Of a DNA stretch of 64,000 nucleotides, positions 44,612 to 55,947 are shown piece by piece. The DNA is taken from contig NC_037267.1 in assembly GCF_000002425.4 (NCBI RefSeq), positions 10,429,398-10,493,397 of the forward strand, given 5' to 3'. Made by a program: the position numbers and the translations under genes. This DNA is from Physcomitrium patens. Its lineage: Eukaryota; Streptophyta; Bryopsida; Funariales; Funariaceae. Positions within the stretch are counted from its first letter, which is position 1. Each line of letters starts with the position of its first letter. The notes below the pieces were generated by a model. That model did not search any database and was not told the DNA's origin. It saw only the letters and a list, made by a program, of their open reading frames with translations.

Positions 44612-46387
44612 TGTCGTGTTGCAACACAACTATATGATGAAAATATAAATGAAAAAGATTTATTAATATTTACTCATCTTAGATGTTAGAAATAGTGGCC
44701 AATTCTAGAGCCAATATTCAGAGGCCAGTAAATATCACCTCATTACAGTTGTACCACCAAACGTGACAACAACATCTGCTCCATCGATGTCATTGAATCA
44801 AGTATCCTCTATACCAATAAGATGACCAGGATCATTTTCTAATCCTATATGGAACAAGCGCAGTATGTATATACTAGTGGAGACACCCAATATGCTTGAT
44901 GGAGGTACAAGAAAATCACTTCATTGTTTTCGTTGTAGATAGAATGATCATTATGCTAGTAAATATTTTAATCCCAAAGCCATGAACAATTATGCACCAC
45001 TGTGTGAGAATAGCAAGTAGTCATGGCATACTTATCAGTAATGTAATGCTACGTTCAATTTCAATAATCGAGATCAGTAGATCCAAAGCTAGAAAAGAAT
45101 TGAGAGGATGAATCTAGGTCCTCACGATTCTCCAATAAATCAAGTGGAATAAGTCCAAGCCGTTCTTACCAAGAGTCGGCAAAAAGAGAAAGGACCAATT
45201 CAATATTTGAGTGAGTCTCAGGTGAAGGGTCAATTTGATCCAATTACGGGGACATCCAATCCAGGTCCTATTATGGGCCTCTTATCCAGTATGAGACCTG
45301 ATTCAGTTGGACAACCCAATGAGGTTCCGACTATGGAGGCTTTGATTCCATTTCAAGGTATTCTGTTCTCTATGTCATTTCGAGAAAATAACCTTTTTGT
45401 GGAAAGATCCTCTTATAGGCGGGAATTCTATAGAGGCGGATTTGCTGTTCCAATTCGGAGTCCAGAGCGGAAGAATAGAGGACCTCACAGAGTTAAAGGA
45501 GAGAAGAAGAAAAAGAAGAAGGCATTCGGAGATCGGGATTTTGAGATCGGAGAGCTAGCTTCAAGCTCCTTCAAAAGGTATAGAATTGAGTTTCATAGGA
45601 TTTGAAAGGACTTTCGTGATCGTTGCTGAAAGTCAATGTTTGTATTGGTGATTTGGGTATTTTTTTGCAATAAAGTTAAGGCTGGTACTCTTGATTATTT
45701 TGTGAAATTGGAGAAATTTTTGCAGTTGAAATTTAGAAGTGTCTAAACGGTTGAGTATGCTGAGTGCTTACAAAAGTTTGTATTAATTTGACGAACACAT
45801 AGAGGATATTTGACCAATAGTGTAAAGAAGTATTAGAAGTTAGCAGATTGGGGTTGTTTAGAATTTCTATAATATCTGGAGATCTACCAGCTGGAATAAG
45901 GTGACTTTTGGCATGATAAGTCGAGGACTTGTAGACGGCGGTCAAGATACATCAGTGTGGATTTATGGTATTTTCTTGCAATTTGTAAGTTAGATTGGAT
46001 TGAAACTTCTTGAGTATTTAAAAGGCTTGCAAAGACACTAGTGGTAGAAATTAACAACAATCGGACAATCAGATTGGGAATTACAGCTTACCAAAGCCCG
46101 CTGTCTAAGGTTAGGGTTGAAAAAATAAAAGAAAATATAATAAAATAAAAATAAAAATAAAAATAACAAGTAACAAAAGACTTTGTACTTATAATAACTT
46201 GAAGTTATTAAAAATAGTGTTTCTAAGTACTTTGTATTGAGATTGAGCTTTTACATTGAAATCTGAAATAATTTGTATTTAAATGGTTGAAACCCACTAG
46301 CCTATTTGGATACTTACAAAATATTGTTTTATCTTTAACAACTAGATGCCCGCTTTGTTCTCAAGCTAGATAGCACGTAATACAACA
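44612..46387 (+). repeat. B4 5' LTR
   Basis: 1776 bases, TGTCGTGTTGCAACAC to TAATACAACA. The first ~200 bases match the reverse complement of B3's 5' LTR (42360-42558) almost base for base. It contains the LTR frame 45207-45605 and a decayed zinc-knuckle segment around 44690-45060. Confidence 0.9.
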
Positions 46388-46391
46388 TAAG

Positions 46392-46409
46392 TGGTGAATT
46401 TGATGTAAA
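46392..46409 (+). other. B4 primer-binding site, decayed tRNA-Trp type
   Basis: TGGTGAATTTGATGTAAA starts four bases after the LTR. It departs from the A2 site by transitions only, consistent with C deamination. Confidence 0.65.
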
Positions 46410-46459
46410 ACACTTGAGGTAGGAGGTATTAGGATTCTTTTATTTCTGTTTTTATTTTA

Positions 46460-48262
46460 TGGAGAATGAGAATAAAAATTTTGAAGGAGCTTCAAGTGGA
46501 GCTTCTTCTAAAGGACAAGGTATGTACATGGATCCATCTTTTGCTGGTATATTTCAAGCCTTATCATTATCTATGCAGCAATAGTAAACCAATGATCACA
46601 AAGAAGCTTTAGCGACCAAAGCTTTATAAGTAGTGTTCAATAAAATTGACCAATTTGATGGAAGGGACATTTCAATGTATTTAAGATGTAAAGTTCAAAA
46701 AATGGAATTAAATCAGGTTTTTGAGAAGAAGATGGTTGAATTATTTGGACTAGCCATGATACCGGAGATAAAAAGACATATTACCTCAATTATGGAACAT
46801 TATGGAAATTCATGGGAGGTTTTTTTACATGCATTAAAAGACGAATATTTCTTAGAAGACACTGATCATATTACTAAGAAATTATTTTTAGAATGGATTG
46901 AGCGGCCTAATAAGAATTTACAAGCAATAGAGCTACTAAGAGAATTTGAGAGGTAGTATTCTCAATTATCAAAGATATAAAAATTGACATTAGAGCCGAA
47001 CAAGGTTGAATTATTTCTTCAAGCTGCTGATAGAGAATTACAAGGGAAATTGGAATTGCTTCTTGAAGACAAAGAAGAAGATAAAGGATTGACAACAAAG
47101 TGGAAAAATGTTAAAAATGCAGTGGATTTGCTTGTAAAAAGAGAAAGGAGGAAGGATAGGAGTAATATTCCAAAAGTAGTAAAAGCACCTAAAAATCCAA
47201 TATATACAACACGACAAACAATGCCTACTATTCAACCTTCGATATCTTTATCAAAGAAAGGAAAGATGGAGATTGAAGAAATTATACGTAAAATGTAAGA
47301 TCTTCAAATCAAATTGGCAAGACTTAAAGAAAATACTTCTACAAACAATTTGAAGAATGTTTCAAAACAAGGGTATGTACAAAGATATATCTGGTGTGAT
47401 GATGTTTCACATACTAAGAAGGATTGTAGTGAATTTAATAATATGGTGCAACAAGGAGTTATTTACTGGAAAGATGGAAAGATAGTATTAAAGGATATAG
47501 AAGATCTCTTTCAAACTAATTTTGGCAAAGGAGGTATGAGAGTATTGATTCAAGATTATTTAATAGAACATAGAATAACAACATGAGAGAGTGTAAGTTA
47601 TGGTGCTAGAATAGATGATGACTTTGGTAGAAGTATAGAAACTAGTGAATTTTGGACTTTTGCCATTTCCACAATACAAAAAAGAAAAGTGCCTCAAGAA
47701 GCATTATTGAGGACTGCAACTACAATACGAGGTGCAACAGATTGGCAGGATCCTGTTGAGTCTCTTTCAATTCATGCATATATTACTCAAAGCCAATATG
47801 AAGCTTGATGGAAGAAAAGAGACGAGAAAATTTTGATGATACAAGAGAAGGAAATTCTTCTAAGAGACAAACTCGAGGAGACCAGGCTCTTGAGGCAGCT
47901 TCACAAAAATTACCTATAAAAGATACTTCAGCATTATTGGAAGAAAAAACAAAGGAGATAAAAGATAAGAATAAATCAATTGCTTATAAGTTACTTTCTC
48001 ACATCAAAGCGGCAACAAATTTAAAAGGAGTGTGGGAAGAATGTATATTAAATGCTAAGGTGGAATTCACATTGAAAGAAATTTTGAGAATTGTAAAGAA
48101 GGAGTTTCATGATGTTATCATTGACAGCATTAAGCAAAAGAGGCAATTAATGCATGAAGCTGGAATGAGTCATGCTATTGATGCAGGATTATATAAAGAT
48201 GAAGAAGAGGTTGATAATGGTTACAAGCAATCAACAAATGAAAAGAATGGATATAATCAATG
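46460..48262 (+). pseudogene. gag: B4 gag
   Basis: Gag starts at 46460 (MENENKNFEGASSGASSKGQ). At about codon 43 the reading is CAA-TAG-TAA, then the KIDQFDGRDISMYL block (46633-46956), the LLLEDKEEDKGLTTKWKNVK coiled-coil-prone block (46984-47298), the zinc knuckle with its first Cys changed to Tyr (YIWCDDVSHTKKDC, 47314-47586), the DPVESLSIHAYI segment and the C-terminal Lys-rich block (47805-48263). Six or so stops interrupt it. Order and start agree with A2 and B3. Confidence 0.87.
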
Positions 48263-48735
48263 AGTTCATTTCAAAGATTATAGTGATAAGGAAATAGAAG
48301 CTTCAAGCCATTATACTCAGAAATATTGGGCAAGGGCAATTACTGAAGTATTGGTGAAAGTAGGAGATATAGAAGAACCAATTGTTGCTTTAGTTGACCA
48401 TGGGTTTGAAATAAATCTTATATCTAAGGATCTTTATAAGAGGCAGAAATGGCCAATTGATATGGAACATGGATGGGTATTATGAGCAGCTAATAACATA
48501 CGAGGTGAATTATATCGAGCTTATCCAGATGTCAAAATTTGGATTGGAAATGTTACAACAGAACAACATTTCTTTGTATAAGATACAACGTCTTATCCAT
48601 TTATTTTAGAACAATCTTATATTATGGCAATACGGATGGAAACAAAACTACTTGACGATGGTTCAACTTGTGCAAGAGTAGTGAAGATGGAAGGAAAGCT
48701 ATATAATTTTTGACAGTACTTCCTAATCATAAACG
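48263..48735 (+). pseudogene. pol: B4 protease
   Basis: After gag the frame gives SSHYTQKYWARAITEV, then KVGDIEEPIVALVDHGFEIN with the Asp-His-Gly active-site loop, KWPIDMEHGWV, and later EQHFFV, a stop, and TSYPFILEQSYI corresponding to the GQPYI flap region (Gly lost). It is homologous to A1 at 13-480. Several stops are present. Confidence 0.8.
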
Positions 48736-49290
48736 AAATTGAGATAGATTGAGGGAGAAACCATTGCCAAGGATTGTTGAAGGATTTAAGGATTTTGGAG
48801 AAGTATCACTATATAACAAGATTATAGAGGTACAAAAGAGAAGGTACTCTCACAAGATGAAGGTGCCTTTGATGCGAGTTTTATTGGTATTTTTGAGAAT
48901 AAAAATATTATGTATAAGAAAGTTGATTATTTTAAAAGAAAAGATAGAAAAATATTATATAGTATTGAAAAGGAATTACGCAAGTTAGGGACATTAGAAG
49001 ATGATGAAAAGATTTTAGATGTTTATGAAGAAAATGGATTGGAAGATTCTTTAGAATTAATTGCATCTATTAGATTAAAAGATAATGATAAAATTGTAGA
49101 AATTCATTCGAGGGAGGTTATTCTATACTTGAATCTTTTCAAGCACCAGAAGTTATTGTAGAGACAAAATATAAAACAGTAGATAAAAAGATAAAACTTG
49201 TTGTCGAACCTTTACTAGAAGATTCTAAGGTGCAAATGGAAGAAACATCAAAAAGAGAGAGTTTAAGAGATCGAAAATAGATTGGATATC
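48736..49290 (+). pseudogene. pol: B4 domain between PR and RT, with empty C site
   Basis: This charged region includes REKPLPRIVEGFKDFGEVS, DDEKILDVYEENGLEDSLEL, SFQAPEVIVETKYKTVDKK and SLRDRK, matching B3 at 31600-31944 plus 38156-38400. It contains GGAATTACGC at 48972-48981; the pentamer ATTAC (48975-48979) is the single, unduplicated target of the C insertion found in B1, B2 and B3. Two frame changes occur here. Confidence 0.72.
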
Positions 49291-50330
49291 AGTTTACAAA
49301 GGAGACTTTTGAAGAATTGAAGATTGGATGTGATGGTTCTTTATTTTCAGCAGAAATTAAATATCTTAAAAAAAATACTTGCAAAACAAGGTAAATCATT
49401 TGCCTTTGGATCTCGTGAAATAGGATGTGTAGATCTTAATGTTGTTGCTCCTATGGTTATCTTTACAGTACCTCATGTAGCTTGGAACTTAAGGCCAATT
49501 CCCATGCCGAGGACACATTTACCTAAATTGGTGGAATTATTGAAAGAAAAGATAGAAATGAAAATTTTGGAGCCTTCTTTTGCTCTATATTCTAGTCGTT
49601 GGTTTATGGTGCCTAAGAAAAATAGATCGTTACATTTTATTTAAGATATGCAGCCAATGAATTCAATAACTATCAGAAATACAGGTATAGGACCTCTAGT
49701 AGACGAGTTTACAGAAGTATTTGTGGGAAGGATAATTTATTCAATGGGTGATTTATATTCACATTTTGATCAATTTCAACATGCGCATGGGAGTAGAAAT
49801 CTAACAACAATGAGAATGCCACTTAGATTGCTTAAAATGTGTACTCTCCCATAAGGTACTACTGTCTCAGTTGCACATATGATGAATGAGATAAACAAGG
49901 TATTAAGAGACTTCATTTCTGAAAAAACTATGTCTTTTTTAGATGATGTTTCTATCAAAGGATGTAAAGAAGGAGAAAAAGATGAAACTTTAGATGAGAA
50001 AGGGTGTCGCAAATATGTTGTTGATCATATACAAGATTGTGAAAAGATTTTAACTCGACTTGAAGAGGTTCATCTTACACTTTCAGGAGCAAAATCTACA
50101 TTTGGAATGCAGGAAGTTCTTATTGTTGGGCATTTGTATGGGTTTTATGGAAGAAAGCCAAATCCAAACAAAGTTGATGCAATTGGAAGGATGAAGGATT
50201 CATGTGACTCTTTAAGAGAAGTATGCAGGTTTTTAGGAGCTTGTGTATTTTATCATATTTTGATTCTTCATTATGCTCATGTAACAGATCCATTGTATGA
50301 ATTATTATGTAAAGATTATTAATTTAAATG
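49291..50330 (+). pseudogene. pol: B4 reverse transcriptase
   Basis: Open blocks 49324-49644, 49648-49854 and 49879-50322 cover the RT: LVELLKEKIEMKILEPSFAL, WFMVPKKNRSLHFI, a stop in place of Gln, MQPMNSITIRNTGIGPLVDE, YSMGDLYSHFDQFQ, CTLP, a stop, then NEINKVLRDFISEKTMSFLDD (FLDD at 49936-49947) and the thumb/connection RFLGACVFYH. The FLDD palm motif keeps both Asp residues. It is identical in layout to B3. Confidence 0.87.
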
Positions 50331-51000
50331 GAAAAGAAAGCATACTGAAGCAATGCAGAAGCTACAAGTGTTATTGGTGACACCTCCAATTTTAAGAAAA
50401 ATTGATTATGACTATAATAGACAAGTAATTCTTACTGTGGATACTAATCCTATTGCTATTGGATGGGTTGTGGATCAAGATGATTCAAGTCGAAATAGAT
50501 TTGCATTTCGATTTAGAACTAAAGTTTTAAGTACTCATCAACATGCATATTTGTAAGTCAAAAGAGAACTTTAGGGAGTTATTTTGACTATGAAAGCTGA
50601 AAGGGATTATTTGATTGGTGCAGCAGTAGTAATTAAAATGGATTGATTGCCATTGCTTGGAATGATTACTAATTATTCAATACTAAATATTACAATGTTA
50701 AGATGGATTGCTTATATTAAGTCATTAAATCCAAAATTTAAGCATGTTGTTGGAAAAGAAAATTTAGTAGCAGACATGCTATCTCGAGCAAGATATGAAA
50801 GAAAAGACAAAATGGTTGAAGACATTGATGATGTTGGGTCGAAATTCTATTTAATATCAAATCTTAACAAAGAAGACAAGTTATTTCTTGAAGAATTTTA
50901 TGAAGAAGAATTATTGGATATTAGTCATTATTTGAATACCTTGACTAAGCAAGAAAATTGGTCTACAAAAAAATTTAAATAAATAAGAAAAAAAGTATAT
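50331..51000 (+). pseudogene. pol: B4 RNase H
   Basis: TVDTNPIAIGWVVDQDD (50353-50556) gives the first RNase H strand and Asp. After stops at codons one change from Gln and Trp come AERDYLIGAAVVIK and MLRWIAYIKSLNPKFKHVVG with ADMLSRARY (50647-50982), where the last catalytic Asp lies. Three stops split the domain. Confidence 0.82.
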
Positions 51001-52290
51001 GGATTTTTGTTTCAAGAAGGATTCTTATAGAAGAGACCAAAGAAAGGAATTGGAATGCCACAAAGAGTGATAGGCAATAAAGAAGAGAAACAAAAATTAT
51101 TAAAGGGGTTTCATGATAGTTTATGGATAGGACATAGAGGAATTTGGACTACTTTTGCTAAACTTAAGGAACGATATTGGTGGAAAAATATGTATCAAGA
51201 TGTGCTCTTATTTTTAGGATCATGTAAAATTTATCAAACATATTCTAATATACGACATTGAGATGGACTTCATCCTATATATCCTCTAGCTTTTCATTTT
51301 AAATGGGTTGTTGATTTGGTTATTATACCAATCGGGTTATGGCAAATGAGATATTTAGTCTTAGCTCATAAAAATTTATCAAATCAAGTAGAAAGAAGAG
51401 CATTGAGAACAAAATCTACAGAAGAAATTTGTAGATTTTTGCTTAAAGATGTTATTTGCTGCTACAAATGTGTAGAAAAAATCATTGCAGATCATGGAGA
51501 ATTAAATGCACAAGAAGCTCGTGAATTCTTTGAAAGATGTGGAATTAAACTATTACTGACTACTGCTTATAATCCTGAAGGAAATGCCAAAAATTAGTGT
51601 GGTCACCCACCAATTGTGAAAGCATTAGTTAAAGCTTGTAATGGAAAGATTAGAGAATGGCCATGACTTTTGTCATTTGCATTATGGGCTGATCGAACAA
51701 CTCATAGCTCCGTAATAGGATATATGCCTATTGAGCTTATGACAGGTCAAAAATCAATTATGCCAATTGAAGAAAAGGTACCTACTTGGAGTGTGCTACC
51801 ATAGAAAGATGGATTGACATGAGAAGAACTTTTAGCTATTAGAATTCAACAATTAGAACAAAGTTTGGAAGATGTGCAAATAGCATTAGAAAGATTAAAA
51901 AGATGAAGGTTACAAAACAAGGCAAGATTTCATAAGCAGCATCGATTGAGGCCTAAAGCAATTGAAGAAGGTGATTGGATTTTGGTCTATGATAGTAGCT
52001 TGGACAATTAACATAGTACTTTAAAGAAGTTTTTTAAGCGATGGCTTAGACCGTATGTGATAACAACTGTTTATGATAATGTAACTTTTTCATTACGAGA
52101 GTTAAATGGAAAAAGGTTAAAAATACCAATTGTAAGGAAGCGAATTAAAATATATAAATAAAGATGCACAAAAATAAATATAGAAGACCTTGGTGGAGAC
52201 ATAGATATTCCTCAACAAGAAGATGAAATTGACTTGGATAGCAAAGGTGATGAAGAGGATTTGGACGAAGACTTGGAGAACATATTATAA
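51001..52290 (+). pseudogene. pol: B4 integrase
   Basis: The zinc-binding region is HDSLWIGHRG followed by GSCKIYQ (51055-51261; last Cys to Tyr). The core is KWVVDLVIIPIGLWQMRYLV and IADHGELNAQEAREFF (51316-51597) with two catalytic Asp. At the position of the catalytic Glu the reading is a TAG (about 51597), so the triad is broken. The C-terminus continues with WADRTTHSSVIGYMPIELM, a basic RLKRxR stretch, GDWILVYDSSLDN and an acidic tail to a stop near 52290. The polypurine tract follows. Confidence 0.85.
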
Positions 52291-52340
52291 ATCAAATAAA
52301 AACTAGATTATTTGGTGCATATGAGAAGATGCATAGGTTC

Positions 52341-52352
52341 AGAGGGGGTGGA
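52341..52352 (+). other. B4 polypurine tract
   Basis: AGAGGGGGTGGA lies immediately before the 3' LTR at 52353, identical to the tracts of B2 and B3. Confidence 0.85.
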
Positions 52353-54163
52353 TGTCATGTTGCAATATGACTATATGTTGAAAATATAAATGAAAAAGAT
52401 TTATTAATATTTAGTCATCTTGGATGTTAGAAGCAGTGGCCAATACTAGTGCCAATATTCAAGGGCCAGTTAATATCACTCCATTGTAATCTGTACCATC
52501 GAACGTGACACTAATGTATGCTCCACCGGCGTCATCGAACCAAGTATCCTTTGTACCAACAGAACGACCAGGATCATTTTCTAATCCTACATGGAACAAG
52601 CCTACTAGGTATATATCAGTGGAAACACCCAATATGCCTGATGGAGGTACAGTAAGATGACTTTATTGTTTTCGTTGCAGACAGATTGGTCATTATACTA
52701 TTGAATGTTCTAATTCCAAAGCCATTGACAATCACGTGCCAGTGTGTGGAAGTAGCAAGTAGTCAGGGCATACTTATAAGCAATATAATGCTCTGTTCAA
52801 TTTCAATAATTGGGATCAACAGATCCAAAGCTAGGAAAAAATTGAAGGGATGAATCTAGGTCCTCAAGATTCTCTGATAAATCGGGTAGAATAAGTCCGA
52901 GCTATTTTTACCAAGAGTCGGCAAAAGAGGAAAGGACTAATTCAATGTTCAAGTGAATCTGATGTGAAGGGCCAATTTGACCCAATTACAGGAACATCCA
53001 ATTTAGGTCCTATTACGGGCCTCTTATCTAGTATGAGACCAGACTCAGTTAAATAACCCGATGAGATTCCAAATATGGAGGGTTCGGTTCCATTTCAAGT
53101 TGTTCCGTTCTCTATGCAGTTTTAGAAAAACATCTTTTCCATAGAAAGATCTTTTTAGAGGCAAGAATTCTATGGAGGCGGGTCTGCTTTTCCAATTTGA
53201 AGTCCAGGGCGGAAGAATGAGGGACCTCACGGAGTTAAAAGAAAGGAGAAGAAAAGGAAGAAGGCATTCGGAGATTGGAATTTTTGGGTTGGAGAGCTAG
53301 CTTCAAGTTCCTTTGAAAGGTGTAGAATTGGATTTCATAGGATTTGGGAGGACTTTTGTGATTGTTGTTGAAAGTCAATATTTGTATTGTTGATTTGGGT
53401 TTTTTTTGTAATAAAATTAAGGCTGGTATTCTTGACTGTTTTGTGAAATTGAAAAAACTATTGCAGTTGAAATTTAGAGGAGTCTAAAGAATTGAGTATG
53501 TCGAGTGCATGCAAAAGTTTGTGTTAATCTGACGAATAGATTGAGGATATTTGATCATTAGTATAAAGAAGTATCGAGAATTAGTAAATTGAGGTTGTTT
53601 AGGATTTTTGTAATATCTGGAGATTTATCGGCTGAAATAAGGTGACTTTTGGCATGATAAGTTGAGGACTTCTAAGTGGAAGTCAAGATACATCAGTGTG
53701 GATTTACAACATTTTCTTGCAATGTGTAAGTTAGATTGGATTGAAACTTCTTGAGCATTTAGAAGGCTTGCAAAGATATTAGTGGTAGAAGTTTACAACA
53801 ATCAGACGATCAGATTGAGAATTACAACTTGTCGAAGCTCGTTGTCTAGGGTTATGGTTGAAAAAATAAAATAAAATATAATAGAATAAAAATAAAAATA
53901 AAAATAAAAATAAAATAAAATAAAATAAAAAATAAAACTAACAAATAAAAAAAAGACTTTGTGCTTATAATATCTTGAAGTTATTAAAAATAGTATTTTT
54001 AAGTATTTTGTATTGAAATTGAGCTTTTACATTGAAATCCAAAATAATTTGTAATTAGATGGTTGAAATCCATTAGCCTACTTGGATACTTGCAAAAAAT
54101 TGTTTTATCTTCCACAACCAGACGCTCGGTGCATTTTCAAGTAAGATAGTACATAATACGACA
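52353..54163 (+). repeat. B4 3' LTR
   Basis: 1811 bases, TGTCATGTTGCAATATG to CATAATACGACA. It is closer to the 3' LTRs 26765-28570 and 12069-13875 than to its own 5' LTR. An AAAAT microsatellite lies at about 53865-53935. Confidence 0.9.
52431..52830 (+). pseudogene. Gag-derived zinc-knuckle segment inside B4 3' LTR
   Basis: From ATG 52431 the frame reads MLEAVANTSANIQGPVNITP, then with only two stops over 130 codons SVPSNVTLMYAPPASSNQV, RYISVETPNMPDGG, a full CCHC knuckle CFRCRQIGHYTIEC, a second half-decayed knuckle CGSSK-stop-SGHTYKQY and FNFNNWDQQIQS. It is homologous to E-type gag at 42563-42660. It lies in sense orientation 78 bases into the LTR. This is the best-preserved example of gag coding sequence in these LTRs. 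Confidence 0.8.
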
Positions 54164-54269
54164 CAGTGTTCCTATAATTAACCACTTTTATTAACTAAAT
54201 CAATCATTCGTCCTCCTGAATTGACTATTCTATGGACTATTAGTCTATTTTACCAATGTCTTATAGAAA
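54164..54269. other. Short unassigned spacer
   Basis: About 100 AT-rich bases between B4 and the F1 LTR. They may be the outer part of the E1 LTR (a TTAACCA...TTATT segment resembles 60015-60045) or the start of the F1 LTR. I see no gene. Confidence 0.4.
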
Positions 54270-54762
54270 TAAACTAATATCTATTCTATAAAAAGTATGT
54301 ATATTAAAATTAAAATTAGAATAGCTATTGCTAAAAGACAAGGAAACTAGAGACTCTTGAAACTAGACTAAAAACAAGAAAGGAGTTGATAAGAGTGAAG
54401 AAGGCTTCACTCTTGCTTCTATATATATTATCACCTAAGATCTATGTAGTGATATTCTATAGGACCTCCAAAAATTTGTTGACTTTGTATGACACATATC
54501 TTAATTTGTAAGGTAAATTTTCTATATGGATACAACATAGTTAGCTTGTTTTATAAGCTATCAATACATGTGGCATGTGATTAGCTTTTTGATCAAGTTT
54601 CTAACATATTAATCAACTATGAATACATGTAAAGTCAAAAAAACATCTAAAAATTTTCTAGAAAGCTTTTCTAGAAGGTATTATAAATTTAATCTACTTT
54701 TATTTATTTCTATTTATTCATATTATTTAGATAATAATTATAATAGATATATATCTGTAACA
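54270..54762 (-). mobile_element. F1 3' LTR (left boundary approximate)
   Basis: This LTR matches 55948-56466: shared AGCTATTGC, GAAACTAGA/AAGACTA, GAGTGAAG, AGGCTTCACT and CTATATATA segments, ending CTGTAACA at 54762. The end motif resembles the family C LTR end. The left edge is uncertain. Confidence 0.65.
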
Positions 54763-55947
54763 CAAGACTAAGACTTTGTGATTTTTAGTCCTAAATAAAC
54801 TTCTATTGTAAAAGAAAATGAGGGATTTGAAGAAAGAATAGGACTTTTATTAGGAATTACAGAAAATTTCAACTATATAGTTCCTATTGTAGCTGAAGAA
54901 ACTTGTTTTTTAAGACATTGTCTTCTTTGGCAACCATATTCTTCACTTTATGATTGTATTGTTTTTTGGACAGTATTGAGCCATATGTTTAGCTTCTCTA
55001 TAATATAAGTTTTTTTGATGACATCAAGTCTTTTTTTGATTTGTGAAGAATTTAAAATGAATTGTATCAATTTGCATTAATTTTGGCCTTGATGAATAAA
55101 TTTCTAAAAACTTGAAAGTTGCCATTATTACTTAGTTTATTCTTTTCTAATAAAGTATTTGTTCTTGACATCTTTCAAATAAATGATCGTCACATTCAAT
55201 GGCTTGAACAATAAATCATTCTAAAGATTTATTCTTATAAATTTATTCCTATAAATCATAAAAGAATTAAAAATCTTTTTTCATGAAAGGTATAAATCAA
55301 AAGAAAATAATTTCAAATAAAAGTATACTTATAAATCTAACTTGAGTAAATCCATCCAGATATTGGAAGAGATATAATCTTAGTTAAAGCTTGACTTGTT
55401 GCAAAAATTTCAAAATTTTGATCTTGTTCCATCAAACTTCTTACGCATATTATTTTTTATCTCCATCATATTTATAGAAGAAAAAACTTTAGATTTGGTT
55501 GTGAAATAGATTTACTTGCTTCTTTTAATTACACAATTTTTTGATGCAGATTGTAAACTTCTTTCATAGGCATAGGATTAGTATTTCTGTGATTAGCAAT
55601 GGTAATTTGGGAAATTTTGACCTTAAGAGTATTAACAAGTTTGTGAAGAACTACAATTGATACAAATTTATTCTCACTTTTGCAAAGTATAGCATCTATA
55701 GTTTTTTCTTCTATTTTAAATAACTTAATAAATCCACAAGTCAAATTAGAATAGAATAATTTTTAAACATTAATATGAAAAGAGATATAATCCACTCTCT
55801 TTAAGAAAAAAAAATTGATGTTAGAAAATTAAATAGTTTATTTAAAGATGAATAATCTGTAATCTTCAAAATATAATAATAGAAGTAGAATAATCCACTC
55901 ACTTTTGAAACAACATAAAAAAAAATAAGTTAGTTTTTTTGTCAAAT
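54763..55947 (-). pseudogene. gag: F1 internal region: gag only
   Basis: Between two F LTRs there are only ~1.2 kb. On the minus strand, 55529-55744 gives a gag N-terminal piece (CKSENKFVSIVVLHKLVNTL), 55385-55480 gives MRKKFDGTRSKF, and 54800-54960 the degraded zinc-knuckle region (AKHMAQYCPK) homologous to F2 gag at 57873-58115. No pol is present. It is either a non-autonomous derivative or an internal deletion of an F element. Confidence 0.65.

Larger units (their letters stand above)
44612..54163 (+). mobile_element. B4: full-length family B element, inverted relative to B3
   Basis: This 9552-bp element on the plus strand has both LTRs, a primer site, gag, PR, the PR-RT linker domain, RT, RNase H, IN and a polypurine tract in order, with no nested insertion. 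It is the most complete B copy. The flanking 4-mers are CCAT (44608-44611) and CAGT (54164-54167), not a clean duplication. Its internal region is nearly identical to B3, and its 5' and 3' LTRs each match the corresponding LTR of B3 better than each other. Many in-frame stops make it non-functional. Confidence 0.92.

Noticed and set aside
44608..54167. A clean target duplication around B4
   Set aside because: The flanks CCAT and CAGT share only first and last bases; I cannot claim a duplication, and this agrees with B4 having arisen by DNA copying or having decayed.
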